Origin: Spirochaetaceae bacterium
GTDB taxonomy: Bacteria; Spirochaetota; Spirochaetia; UBA9216
Direction of reading: 5' to 3'
Length of the DNA stretch: 6,487 nt
Assembly: GCA_028527945.1 (NCBI GenBank)
Contig: JAQQAK010000269.1
Coordinates: 1 to 6,487 of the forward strand
The notes below the pieces were generated by a model that saw nothing but the letters and a program-made list of their open reading frames with translations, made no database searches and was not told the DNA's origin. This document shows, in pieces, positions 1-5,997 of the stretch (positions are counted from its first letter, which is position 1; the number at the start of each line of letters is the position of its first letter). A program made the translations under genes and the position numbers.

Positions 1-1
1 A

Positions 2-898
2 ATAGATATAGTAAAAGAAACTGCAACAACTGCCGTATTGGACGGAAATAATGGTATGGGTCATGTTGTTGGTAAAAAAGCTATGCAGATGGCTATTGAT
101 AAAGCGAAAGAAAACGGAATGGGAATGGTGGCTGTCAGGAATTCAACCCATTATGGAATTGCCGGTTATTATGCTTTAATGGCCTGTAATGCCGGAATGA
201 TTGGATTGACAGGAACAAATGCCAGACCTTCTATTGCTCCAACCTTTGGTGTTGAAAACATGCTAGGAACAAATCCTCTTACTGTTGGATTTCCTACAGA
301 TGAAGAGTTTCCATTTGTTTTAGACTGCGCCACATCTGTTTCTCAGCGTGGAAAAATTGAAATGTACTCAAGAGCAGGAAAGGAACTTCCTCCAGGTTGG
401 GTAATAGGTCGTGATGGAAAGACCAGAACTGATACAGATCAGGTTCTTGTAGATCTCACAAAAGGTAAGGCTGCGTTGGCTCCTGTTGGAGGTCTTGGTG
501 AGGATACTGCTGGTTATAAAGGTTTTGGCTATGCGACAATAGTAGAAGTTCTTTCCGCAGCCCTTCAGGGAGGTTCTTTTCTTAAAGATTTAAACGGCTT
601 TGATGAAGATGGAAACAGAATTCCTTATCCACTTGGACACTTTTTTATAGCAATAAATACAGAAGCTTTTCTTGGACTTGAAATGTTTAAAAAGATTGCC
701 GGCTCTATTATGAGAGATTTGAGAAACTCTGAAGTAGCTCCAGGCGCTGAAAGAATTTATACAGCTGGAGAGAAAGAATGGATTGCATGGAACTATCGTA
801 AAGAACACGGTTGTCCTGTCCCTAAGGTCCTTCAGAATCAGATGGTTGAACTTCGAGACAGATGGAGTCTTGATTATTCATTTGAATGGGAAAAATAA
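2..898 (+). CDS. Malate/L-lactate dehydrogenase family oxidoreductase (Ldh_2), 5'-truncated by window edge
   Basis: This is the C-terminal part of an NAD(P)-dependent oxidoreductase of the Ldh_2 family (YlbC/AllD/ComC/DpkA relatives), which interconverts 2-hydroxy acids such as malate, lactate, sulfolactate or ureidoglycolate with their 2-oxo acids in the cytoplasm. About 298 residues are visible. The family is usually about 330-360 residues long, so roughly 40-60 are missing upstream. The frame is open to the left edge and its first codons already match the family, so the TTG at 38 is not the real start. Family signatures in order are LDGNNGMGH, the catalytic-histidine motif VRNSTHYG (His codon 149-151), TNARPSIAP, GTNPLTVGFPT, DCATSVSQRGKIE, PPGWVIGRDG, GYKGFGYA and, near the end, APGAERIYTAGEKE. 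The malic enzyme follows 107 bases downstream on the same strand, which makes malate a plausible substrate, but this is inference. The family assignment is secure; the substrate is not. Confidence 0.9.
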   Translation: MDIVKETATTAVLDGNNGMGHVVGKKAMQMAIDKAKENGMGMVAVRNSTHYGIAGYYALMACNAGMIGLTGTNARPSIAPTFGVENMLGTNPLTVGFPTDEEFPFVLDCATSVSQRGKIEMYSRAGKELPPGWVIGRDGKTRTDTDQVLVDLTKGKAALAPVGGLGEDTAGYKGFGYATIVEVLSAALQGGSFLKDLNGFDEDGNRIPYPLGHFFIAINTEAFLGLEMFKKIAGSIMRDLRNSEVAPGAERIYTAGEKEWIAWNYRKEHGCPVPKVLQNQMVELRDRWSLDYSFEWEK

Positions 899-926
899 TC
901 AAAAAATATGTAGTTGTATTTTTTGA
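899..926 (+). terminator. Weak AT-only terminator-like inverted repeat after the dehydrogenase gene
   Basis: Directly after the stop codon, TCAAAAAATA (899-908) and TATTTTTTGA (917-926) form a perfect 10-bp inverted repeat around an 8-base loop. The right arm supplies a run of six T. The stem has only one G-C pair, so as an intrinsic terminator it would be weak and perhaps leaky. The symmetric A-tract/T-tract layout could work on either strand. Its position at the gene end is the main support. Confidence 0.4.
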
Positions 927-935
927 GCCAGAAGT

Positions 936-964
936 TTGCAAAATTTTACAAGCTTCATTATATT
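936..964 (+). promoter_or_regulatory. Probable sigma-70-type promoter of the malic enzyme gene
   Basis: TTGCAA (936-941, 4 of 6 to the -35 consensus) and TATATT (959-964, 5 of 6 to the -10 consensus) are separated by exactly 17 bases. Transcription would start near 970-972. This would let the malic enzyme be expressed separately from the dehydrogenase upstream. An alternative -10, TATTAT at 961-966, would give a 19-base spacer. Matches like this arise by chance in AT-rich DNA, so support comes from spacing and location. Confidence 0.45.
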
Positions 965-966
965 AT

Positions 967-984
967 TCCGCCTTCTGTGGCGGG
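967..984 (+). promoter_or_regulatory. GC-rich hairpin in the malic enzyme leader
   Basis: CCGCC (968-972) pairs with GGCGG (979-983) around a 6-base loop TTCTGT, with a possible extra T-G pair outside. It is the only strongly GC-rich stem in the intergenic gap and lies 22 bases before the malic enzyme ATG, just upstream of its ribosome binding site (TAAGGA, 993-998). No T-run follows, so it is not a standard terminator. It may protect or regulate the transcript 5' end, or the GC-rich bases may form the promoter discriminator instead. Confidence 0.4.
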
Positions 985-1005
985 TAAATTCTTAAGGATA
1001 TTAGA

Positions 1006-2286
1006 ATGGATGAATTAAAAGAAAAGGCTCTTGCCTATCATAGTGCTGATGGAAAGCCTGGAAAAATTGAGGTTACCGCAACTAAACCATGCGCTACCGC
1101 AGAAGATTTATCATTGGCGTATACTCCGGGGGTCGCTAAACCTGTTTTAGAGATTGCGGATAATCCAGAAGATGCGTATAAATACACCAGTAAGGGGAAT
1201 CTTGTAGCTGTTGTATCAAATGGTTCAGCAATATTGGGACTTGGAAATAGAGGAGCACTTGCATCCAAGCCTGTTATGGAAGGAAAGGGTGTTCTTTTTA
1301 AGCGTTTTGCGGATATTGATGTTTTTGATATTGAACTCGATACTGCTGACCCTGAAAAAATTATTGACATTGTAAAAACAATGGAACCAACTTTTGGTGG
1401 TGTAAACCTTGAGGATATAAAGGCTCCTGAATGTTTTGAGATTGAACAGAAACTGAAAGAAATCTGCAATATACCAATTTTTCATGATGATCAGCATGGT
1501 ACAGCTATAATCTGTACTGCTGGAATAATTAATGCCTGTGAGGTTACCGGTAAAAAGCTTGATGAAATCAAAGTCGTTTTTAATGGTGCTGGTGCCGCCG
1601 GAATAAGTTGTGCTCTCATGTTCATAGCTGCCGGTGTAAAAAAAGAAAATCTTGTAATTTGTGACAGTAAGGGTGTTATTTATAAGGGAAGAACTGGTCT
1701 TAATTCTCAGAAAGAGCAATTTGCTGCTGATACAGATGCAAGAACTCTTGCTGACGCAATGAAAGGCGCGGATGCTTTTGTCGGTCTTTCTGCCGCGGAT
1801 GTTGTAAGTCCTGAAATGCTTTTGTCTATGGCTGCTGATCCTGTTGTTTTTGCGATGGCTAATCCTAACCCGGAAATTACATATGATTTGGCAGTTGCTA
1901 CACGAAAAGACATAATTATGGCAACAGGACGTTCAGATTATCCCAACCAGATTAATAATGTTCTGGGATTCCCTTTTATTTTCAGGGGAGCTCTGGATGT
2001 AAGAGCTACAAAAATATCTGAAGGAATGAAGATGGCTGCAGCAAAAGCACTGGCTTCGCTTGCAAAAGAACCGGTACCGGATGAAGTTAGAGCCGCTTAT
2101 GGGCGTGATTTTAGCTTTGGCCGCGAATATATTGTTCCAAAGCCCTTTGATCCGAGAGTTATTGAATGGGAAGCTGTTGCTGTTGCCAAAGCGGCATGTG
2201 ATGAAGGGCTTGCGGCCAAACCTGTTACAGACTGGGACGCCTATAAAGCAGGGCTTAAAAAGCGAATGGAACGTTATTGGAACTAA
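1006..2286 (+). CDS. NAD(P)-dependent malic enzyme (oxaloacetate-decarboxylating), short form
   Basis: The enzyme oxidatively decarboxylates malate to pyruvate and CO2 in the cytoplasm with NAD+ or NADP+ and a divalent metal, and may run in reverse in fermenters. At 426 residues it is the short bacterial form: it matches the malic domains of MaeB but lacks the C-terminal phosphotransacetylase-like domain. The N-terminal malic domain has catalytic Tyr39 (LAYTPGVA) and Lys94 (VMEGKGVLF), and metal ligands Glu136-Asp137 (GVNLEDIKAPE) and Asp162 (FHDDQHGTA). The NAD-binding Rossmann domain has NGAGAAG at 193-199, an acidic residue Asp220 at the end of the second strand, Asn286 (MANPNPE), and TGRSDYPNQINN at 307-318. 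All key residues are present. The ATG start has AAGGA seven bases upstream and the N-terminus aligns with the family. It probably has its own promoter (936-964) and ends at a strong terminator. Cofactor preference cannot be decided from sequence alone. Confidence 0.95.
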   Translation: MDELKEKALAYHSADGKPGKIEVTATKPCATAEDLSLAYTPGVAKPVLEIADNPEDAYKYTSKGNLVAVVSNGSAILGLGNRGALASKPVMEGKGVLFKRFADIDVFDIELDTADPEKIIDIVKTMEPTFGGVNLEDIKAPECFEIEQKLKEICNIPIFHDDQHGTAIICTAGIINACEVTGKKLDEIKVVFNGAGAAGISCALMFIAAGVKKENLVICDSKGVIYKGRTGLNSQKEQFAADTDARTLADAMKGADAFVGLSAADVVSPEMLLSMAADPVVFAMANPNPEITYDLAVATRKDIIMATGRSDYPNQINNVLGFPFIFRGALDVRATKISEGMKMAAAKALASLAKEPVPDEVRAAYGRDFSFGREYIVPKPFDPRVIEWEAVAVAKAACDEGLAAKPVTDWDAYKAGLKKRMERYWN

Positions 2287-2297
2287 AAGTCTGATTT

Positions 2298-2327
2298 AGC
2301 CGGATTAAATATTCCGGCTTTTTTTTT
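2298..2327 (+). terminator. Strong intrinsic terminator after the malic enzyme gene
   Basis: AGCCGGA (2298-2304) pairs with TCCGGCT (2313-2319) across an 8-base AT loop. The run of T extends from 2319 to 2327, nine in a row. It begins 11 bases after the malic enzyme stop and separates this gene from the yajC-secD-secF unit. A second small hairpin, AGGGA (2328-2332) with TCCCT (2338-2342), follows at once without its own T-run. Confidence 0.92.
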
Positions 2328-2364
2328 AGGGATGAATTCCCTCTTAACTTAGATTTTCTTTACC

Positions 2365-2391
2365 TTGACTATCGCTGTCTAAAAATGTTAT
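2365..2391 (+). promoter_or_regulatory. Probable promoter of the yajC-secD-secF operon
   Basis: TTGACT (2365-2370, 5 of 6 to the -35 consensus) is followed after 15 bases by TGTTAT (2386-2391, 4 of 6 to the -10 consensus). The site lies in the only gap between the malic enzyme terminator and yajC, giving a leader of about 25 bases. The -35 is good; the -10 and short spacer are less so. No operator or riboswitch-like structure is visible in the short leader. Confidence 0.45.
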
Positions 2392-2422
2392 TTTTGTCCA
2401 AATCTATTAATGAGGATGGTTT

Positions 2423-2809
2423 ATGAGTGTATTCACGGGTAGTTTACCCATAATGCAAGTTGGAGCCAGTGGCGGGTCAATGACTACTACTATTATCATG
2501 TTTGCGGCTGTTATTGCGATCTTTTATTTCTTTATAATCAGACCGCAGAATAAGAAGCAGAAAGAGACCAAGAATATGCTTGCGGCTCTTAAAAAAGGGG
2601 ATAAGGTTCAGTCTATTGGAGGTATTCGCGGCGTTGTACAGAACGTTAGTGATACAACTGTTGTTGTCAAAGTTGATGATAACACCAAGATGGAATTTTC
2701 AAAAAGCGCTATAAGCGAAGTTTTGGAAGTAAGTCCTGAATCAAAGAAAGTCGAAAAAGCAGAAAAATCTGATGAGACTAAAAAAGCTGATGAGGCTAAA
2801 AAAGAATAG
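2423..2809 (+). CDS. yajC: Preprotein translocase subunit YajC
   Basis: YajC is a small single-span inner-membrane protein that joins SecD and SecF in the accessory complex of the SecYEG protein export channel. The 128-residue product has a short periplasmic N-terminus, a hydrophobic segment at about 22-39 ending in the family signature FFIIRPQNKKQKE, and then a cytoplasmic beta-rich domain with LKKGDKVQSIGGIRGVV (56-72) and VKVDDNTKMEFSKSAISEVL. E. coli YajC is about 110 residues; the extra length is a Lys/Glu/Asp-rich tail from about 104 that contains a short tandem repeat. The ATG start has GAGGA six bases upstream, whereas the internal Met codons at 11 and 20 have no such site. It is the first gene of the operon, 48 bases before secD, in the usual order. 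Confidence 0.95.
   Translation: MSVFTGSLPIMQVGASGGSMTTTIIMFAAVIAIFYFFIIRPQNKKQKETKNMLAALKKGDKVQSIGGIRGVVQNVSDTTVVVKVDDNTKMEFSKSAISEVLEVSPESKKVEKAEKSDETKKADEAKKE
2771..2806 (+). repeat. 18-bp imperfect tandem duplication in the yajC tail
   Basis: Two adjacent 18-base units (2771-2788 and 2789-2806), each beginning GATGAG and containing CTAAAAAAG, match at 15 of 18 positions and are in frame. They encode DETKKA and DEAKKE, the last residues before the stop. This looks like a slippage or duplication event that lengthened the charged, probably disordered C-terminus. Confidence 0.75.
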
Positions 2810-2857
2810 TTAAGTCGATTATTCGATTAAAAAATAATCCATTATTCGGAGATATTA

Positions 2858-4585
2858 ATGAACAAACGTAGCAGATTGTTAATTGTTCTGATTGTTGTGG
2901 TTGTCTGCGGAGTTTTTTTATGGCCTACTTATAATTGGTATTTTAATGTACCTCAGGATATGAAAGACCTCTCAGCTGCATCAAGAGAACAAATCAGAGA
3001 TTATTCAGAAAGCATGGCAGAGACTGATTTGAAAGAACTTCAATCAATTGCTGTTAAATCTCCTGAAAGCATACTCTCTGAAAAGTATGATTTTTTAGCA
3101 GACTATGCTGAAGAGCAGTATAAAATTGAGGATAAGGACATTCCTTCTGAATGGATGGTAAAAGATGTTCTTGCAGTTTTTAAGAATAGAGATAAGGCAC
3201 TGAAGACAATTGAGGCATACTATGCTGACCTTCTTCTTTCTTATAAAGAGGATCAGAGTGGTGTTCTTCAACTCGGTCTTGACCTCTCTGGTGGTATGAG
3301 TATCTTGCTCCAGGCAGATATGGAAAGTCTTGCCCAGCGGCTTGAGCACTCACCTACAGATACAGAGAAGGAAGAGGCTGTTAATCAGGCTATTGAGATT
3401 CTAAATAACAGAATTGATAAATTCGGTGTTACTGAACCTCAGATAAGAAAGCAGGGTGATGATGGTATTGCTATTGAAATACCAGGAGCTGCTGACCCGG
3501 ACAGAGTTAATTCATTTTTACGAGGTAAGGGAAGTCTTAATTTTCATATTGTAAATGATGACGCTACAAGTGCCTGGAACCAATATAAAGCTTCACACGG
3601 CGGTAAATTACTTGATGATAACGGACATCCATTAGACAGCTCTGTTATTGACGCAGGTCTTGTTGTCCGAGGATTTTACACTAAAGACTCTTATGGTGTT
3701 GATGAATATCAGAAAGACCTTGTTATTTATGAAGAACCCGGTCTTGACGGAATACATATTGTAAACGCTCAAGTTGGTTCTGATCCTTTAACAGGCAAGC
3801 CGGTTATTAACTTTACTCTTGATAGAGAAGGTGGAGAAATCTTTTACAAGTTAACTTCTTCTCATGTAGGCGAAACTCTTGCTATTGTTCTTGATAATAA
3901 GGTAAAAGCCGGAGCGAGAATAAGTGAAGGTATACGTGAAAGCGTTCGAATGTCAGGCTTTGACAGAAGTGAAGCAAATGATCTTGCTTTAGTTCTTAGA
4001 ACTGCTGCTATGCCGGTGGATCTTAATATTGCGAACCAGCAGTCTGTTGGAGCTTCTTTGGGTGAAGACTCAATTAAAGAAGGTTTAAACGCGATAACAA
4101 TAGGTTTTCTTGCTGTTATTATTTTTATGCTTATCTATTACAAAGGTGCGGGACTTGTTGCTGATATAGCGCTTGTTCTTAATCTGTTTTTTATAGTAGC
4201 GATTTTATCAGCATTTAATCTTACTTTGACATTAACAAGTATAGCCAGTCTCATTTTGACGGTTGGTATGGCCGTTGATGCTAACGTAATTATATTTGAA
4301 AGAATTAAAGAAGAGTATCGGCTCGGGAAGTCTGTAGAGGCTTCTGTAAAGGCTGGTTTCTCAAAGGCTTTCTGGACAGTTATGGACGCAAACCTTACAA
4401 CTCTTATTGCCGCTCTATTCTTATCTCAGATAGGAACCGGTACAGTTCAGGGTTTTGCTTATACATTGGCAGTTGGTATTGTTTCTTCAATGTTTACAGC
4501 TTTATTTGTATCAAGACTGATATTTGATTTTAGCATCCAGCAGTTAAACATTAAAAAACTGAGTATTGGTTGGGGGATAAAATAA
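2858..4585 (+). CDS. secD: Protein translocase subunit SecD
   Basis: SecD works with SecF in the inner membrane to use the ion gradient to complete protein translocation through SecYEG; it belongs to the RND superfamily. The 575-residue protein has one N-terminal membrane segment (about 7-29), a large extracytoplasmic region, and five C-terminal segments (about 410-428, 433-452, 457-480, 508-530, 535-556). Motifs seen are LGLDLSGG (139-146), NNRIDKFGVTEPQI (183-196), IEIPGA, and GMAVDANVIIFERIKEE (470-486), which carries the conserved membrane Asp474, and DANLTTLIAA (510-519). Two things are odd. About 100 charged residues (33-136) separate the first membrane segment from LGLDLSGG, which normally follows closely. 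The usual PGIAG before GMAVDAN is TSIAS here (460-464). The ATG start has GGAGA five bases upstream. The stop overlaps the secF start by one base. Confidence 0.96.
   Translation: MNKRSRLLIVLIVVVVCGVFLWPTYNWYFNVPQDMKDLSAASREQIRDYSESMAETDLKELQSIAVKSPESILSEKYDFLADYAEEQYKIEDKDIPSEWMVKDVLAVFKNRDKALKTIEAYYADLLLSYKEDQSGVLQLGLDLSGGMSILLQADMESLAQRLEHSPTDTEKEEAVNQAIEILNNRIDKFGVTEPQIRKQGDDGIAIEIPGAADPDRVNSFLRGKGSLNFHIVNDDATSAWNQYKASHGGKLLDDNGHPLDSSVIDAGLVVRGFYTKDSYGVDEYQKDLVIYEEPGLDGIHIVNAQVGSDPLTGKPVINFTLDREGGEIFYKLTSSHVGETLAIVLDNKVKAGARISEGIRESVRMSGFDRSEANDLALVLRTAAMPVDLNIANQQSVGASLGEDSIKEGLNAITIGFLAVIIFMLIYYKGAGLVADIALVLNLFFIVAILSAFNLTLTLTSIASLILTVGMAVDANVIIFERIKEEYRLGKSVEASVKAGFSKAFWTVMDANLTTLIAALFLSQIGTGTVQGFAYTLAVGIVSSMFTALFVSRLIFDFSIQQLNIKKLSIGWGIK
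4572..4576 (+). promoter_or_regulatory. Ribosome binding site that fixes the secF start
   Basis: GGGGG at 4572-4576, inside the last codons of secD, lies eight bases before the ATG at 4585. A TTG at 4570 in the same frame would add five residues but would overlap this site and has no better one upstream. The ATG also overlaps the secD stop (ATAATG), the typical layout for translational coupling. Confidence 0.6.
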
Positions 4586-5934
4586 TGAAGAAAGTTATTC
4601 ATTTTACCAAAGCCAGATTTATAATGATAACAATTTCAATTGTTATCATTGCTACAGGTATAGTAGGAACAGTTGTTCAAGGTGGTCTTAACTACGGTAT
4701 TGATTTTCAGGCTGGTCTTAGTCAGAGAGTTCAGATTGCACCTGTTGCTATGAAGGTTTCTTATAACGGCGACGATGATGTCAGATTTAATATCCTTAGC
4801 GGTGAAGTTTCAGTTGATTTATTTACAAAAGATGGTATAACAACTTCTCATAGTTATAATCTTTCTGATTATAAAACTATTGGAGAACTTTGTTCTGCTA
4901 TGTCTGAAATACCTTCTTTGGTAATTGAAGATATTGCCACTGATGTTTCAACTGATAAAATTATTTCACTTTCATATCTTATGGATTTAAGTGAAGATGC
5001 CGCGGTTGTTAATTATACAAATGAAGGTTCTGGAACCTATATTTCAATTGATGAAATCAGAGATGTAATTTCAGTAGCAGGTGATCCTCAAATACAGATT
5101 GTTGGAAGTGATGATGCTCAGGAATACTTGATCAGACTTGAAGATGACGGATCTGAAGATTTCAGTGATACTGCTTCTACAAAGGTTTCAAGTTTGCTTG
5201 AAAAAGAGTTTGGCGAAGGTACAGTTATTGTAAAACAAGCCGATTATGTTGGCCCAAGATACTCTCAGAGTCTTGGTCAGTCAGTCGTTCTTCTTGTTGG
5301 ACTTGCTCTTGCTCTTATACTTCTTTATATCTGGTTAAGATTTGAACTTTCATTTGCTGTATCAGCTATTATTGCTCTTGCGCATGATGTTTCTATAATG
5401 ATTGGATTTATCGGAATAACCCAAATGGAAGTTGTTACTGCTACAGTTGCAGCTGTTCTTACTATTGTAGGTTACTCTCTAAACGATACAATCGTTGTTT
5501 TTGACCGTATTCGTGAAAATAGAACACTTATGCGTGACTCAGATCTTAAGACCGTCATAGACACAAGTATTACACAGTCTTTAAGTCGTACATTGATAAC
5601 TTCTATTACAACCTTGGTTGCTGTTCTTGCAATTTATATATTTGCTTCAGGACAGATTAAAGACTTTGCTCTTGCTATGATAGTTGGTGTAGTTGTTGGT
5701 ACTTATTCATCAATATTTATTGCGTCTCCTATACTTCTTGGTTGGATTAATTCAAGACGAAAGAAAAAGCTGGCTAAAGATAATAAGAAGTATGGTAATC
5801 TTGCTGCAGTAAAAACTGCTGATGTTGTAACTTCAGAAGACTCTTCTGAAACTTCTTCAGATTCAAATGCATCCAAGATTGTAGAGATTCCTACAATTGA
5901 AAGAAAGAAAAAAGGTAAAAGAAAGAAGAAGTAA
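4585..5934 (+). CDS. secF: Protein translocase subunit SecF
   Basis: SecF is the partner of SecD in the proton- or sodium-driven accessory complex of the SecYEG translocon. The 449-residue protein is clearly longer than the usual 300-325. It has an N-terminal membrane segment (about 12-31), the motif GIDFQAG (38-44, normally GIDFxGG), an enlarged extracytoplasmic domain to about 225, and five C-terminal membrane segments (about 230-251, 255-279, 283-306, 335-354, 362-387). VGPRYSQSLG (222-231), AHDVSIMIGF (266-275) and TIVGYSLNDTIVVFDRIREN (293-312) are characteristic SecF motifs, with conserved Asp268 and Asp301. The extra length comes from about 90 residues after GIDFQAG (about 52-145) and a 60-residue cytoplasmic tail (389-449) that is Lys-rich, then Ser/Asp-rich, and ends in KKKGKRKKK. 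The start is the ATG overlapping the secD stop. It is the last gene of the operon, followed by a strong terminator. Confidence 0.96.
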   Translation: MKKVIHFTKARFIMITISIVIIATGIVGTVVQGGLNYGIDFQAGLSQRVQIAPVAMKVSYNGDDDVRFNILSGEVSVDLFTKDGITTSHSYNLSDYKTIGELCSAMSEIPSLVIEDIATDVSTDKIISLSYLMDLSEDAAVVNYTNEGSGTYISIDEIRDVISVAGDPQIQIVGSDDAQEYLIRLEDDGSEDFSDTASTKVSSLLEKEFGEGTVIVKQADYVGPRYSQSLGQSVVLLVGLALALILLYIWLRFELSFAVSAIIALAHDVSIMIGFIGITQMEVVTATVAAVLTIVGYSLNDTIVVFDRIRENRTLMRDSDLKTVIDTSITQSLSRTLITSITTLVAVLAIYIFASGQIKDFALAMIVGVVVGTYSSIFIASPILLGWINSRRKKKLAKDNKKYGNLAAVKTADVVTSEDSSETSSDSNASKIVEIPTIERKKKGKRKKK

Positions 5935-5964
5935 TTTTAATTACATTCAATTTGAATTATATAT

Positions 5965-5997
5965 AAGGGATATTCCAGACGGAGTATCCCTTTTTTT
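5965..5997 (+). terminator. Intrinsic terminator of the yajC-secD-secF operon
   Basis: AAGGGATATTCC (5965-5976) pairs with GGAGTATCCCTT (5981-5992), 12 pairs including one G-T, around the 4-base loop AGAC. A run of seven T spans 5991-5997. It begins 30 bases after the secF stop. A small AT palindrome, ATTCAA-T-TTGAAT (5945-5957), lies just before it. On the opposite strand there is no T-run after the stem, so it acts mainly for plus-strand transcription. Confidence 0.93.

Noticed and set aside
38..40. TTG as the start of the dehydrogenase gene
   Set aside because: The 12 codons before it (2-37) already match the Ldh_2 family, and the frame stays open to the window edge. The codon encodes an internal leucine before DGNNG.
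1038..1719. Minus-strand open frames inside the malic enzyme gene
   Set aside because: They lie fully opposite a gene with all its catalytic motifs intact, and have low-complexity, family-free translations. They are shadows of that gene.
2060..2299. Second plus-strand frame overlapping the end of the malic enzyme gene
   Set aside because: It is an out-of-frame reading of the conserved C-terminal part of the malic enzyme, with no binding site and no recognisable product.
2818..2848. Direct repeat ATTATTCG (2818-2825 and 2841-2848) between yajC and secD
   Set aside because: Eight-base AT-rich repeats are expected by chance. The second copy simply overlaps the secD ribosome binding site, and no stable hairpin or regulator site is evident.
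4570..4572. TTG as the start of secF
   Set aside because: It would add MGDKI before the natural MKK start, has no ribosome binding site, and overlaps the GGGGG site that serves the ATG at 4585.
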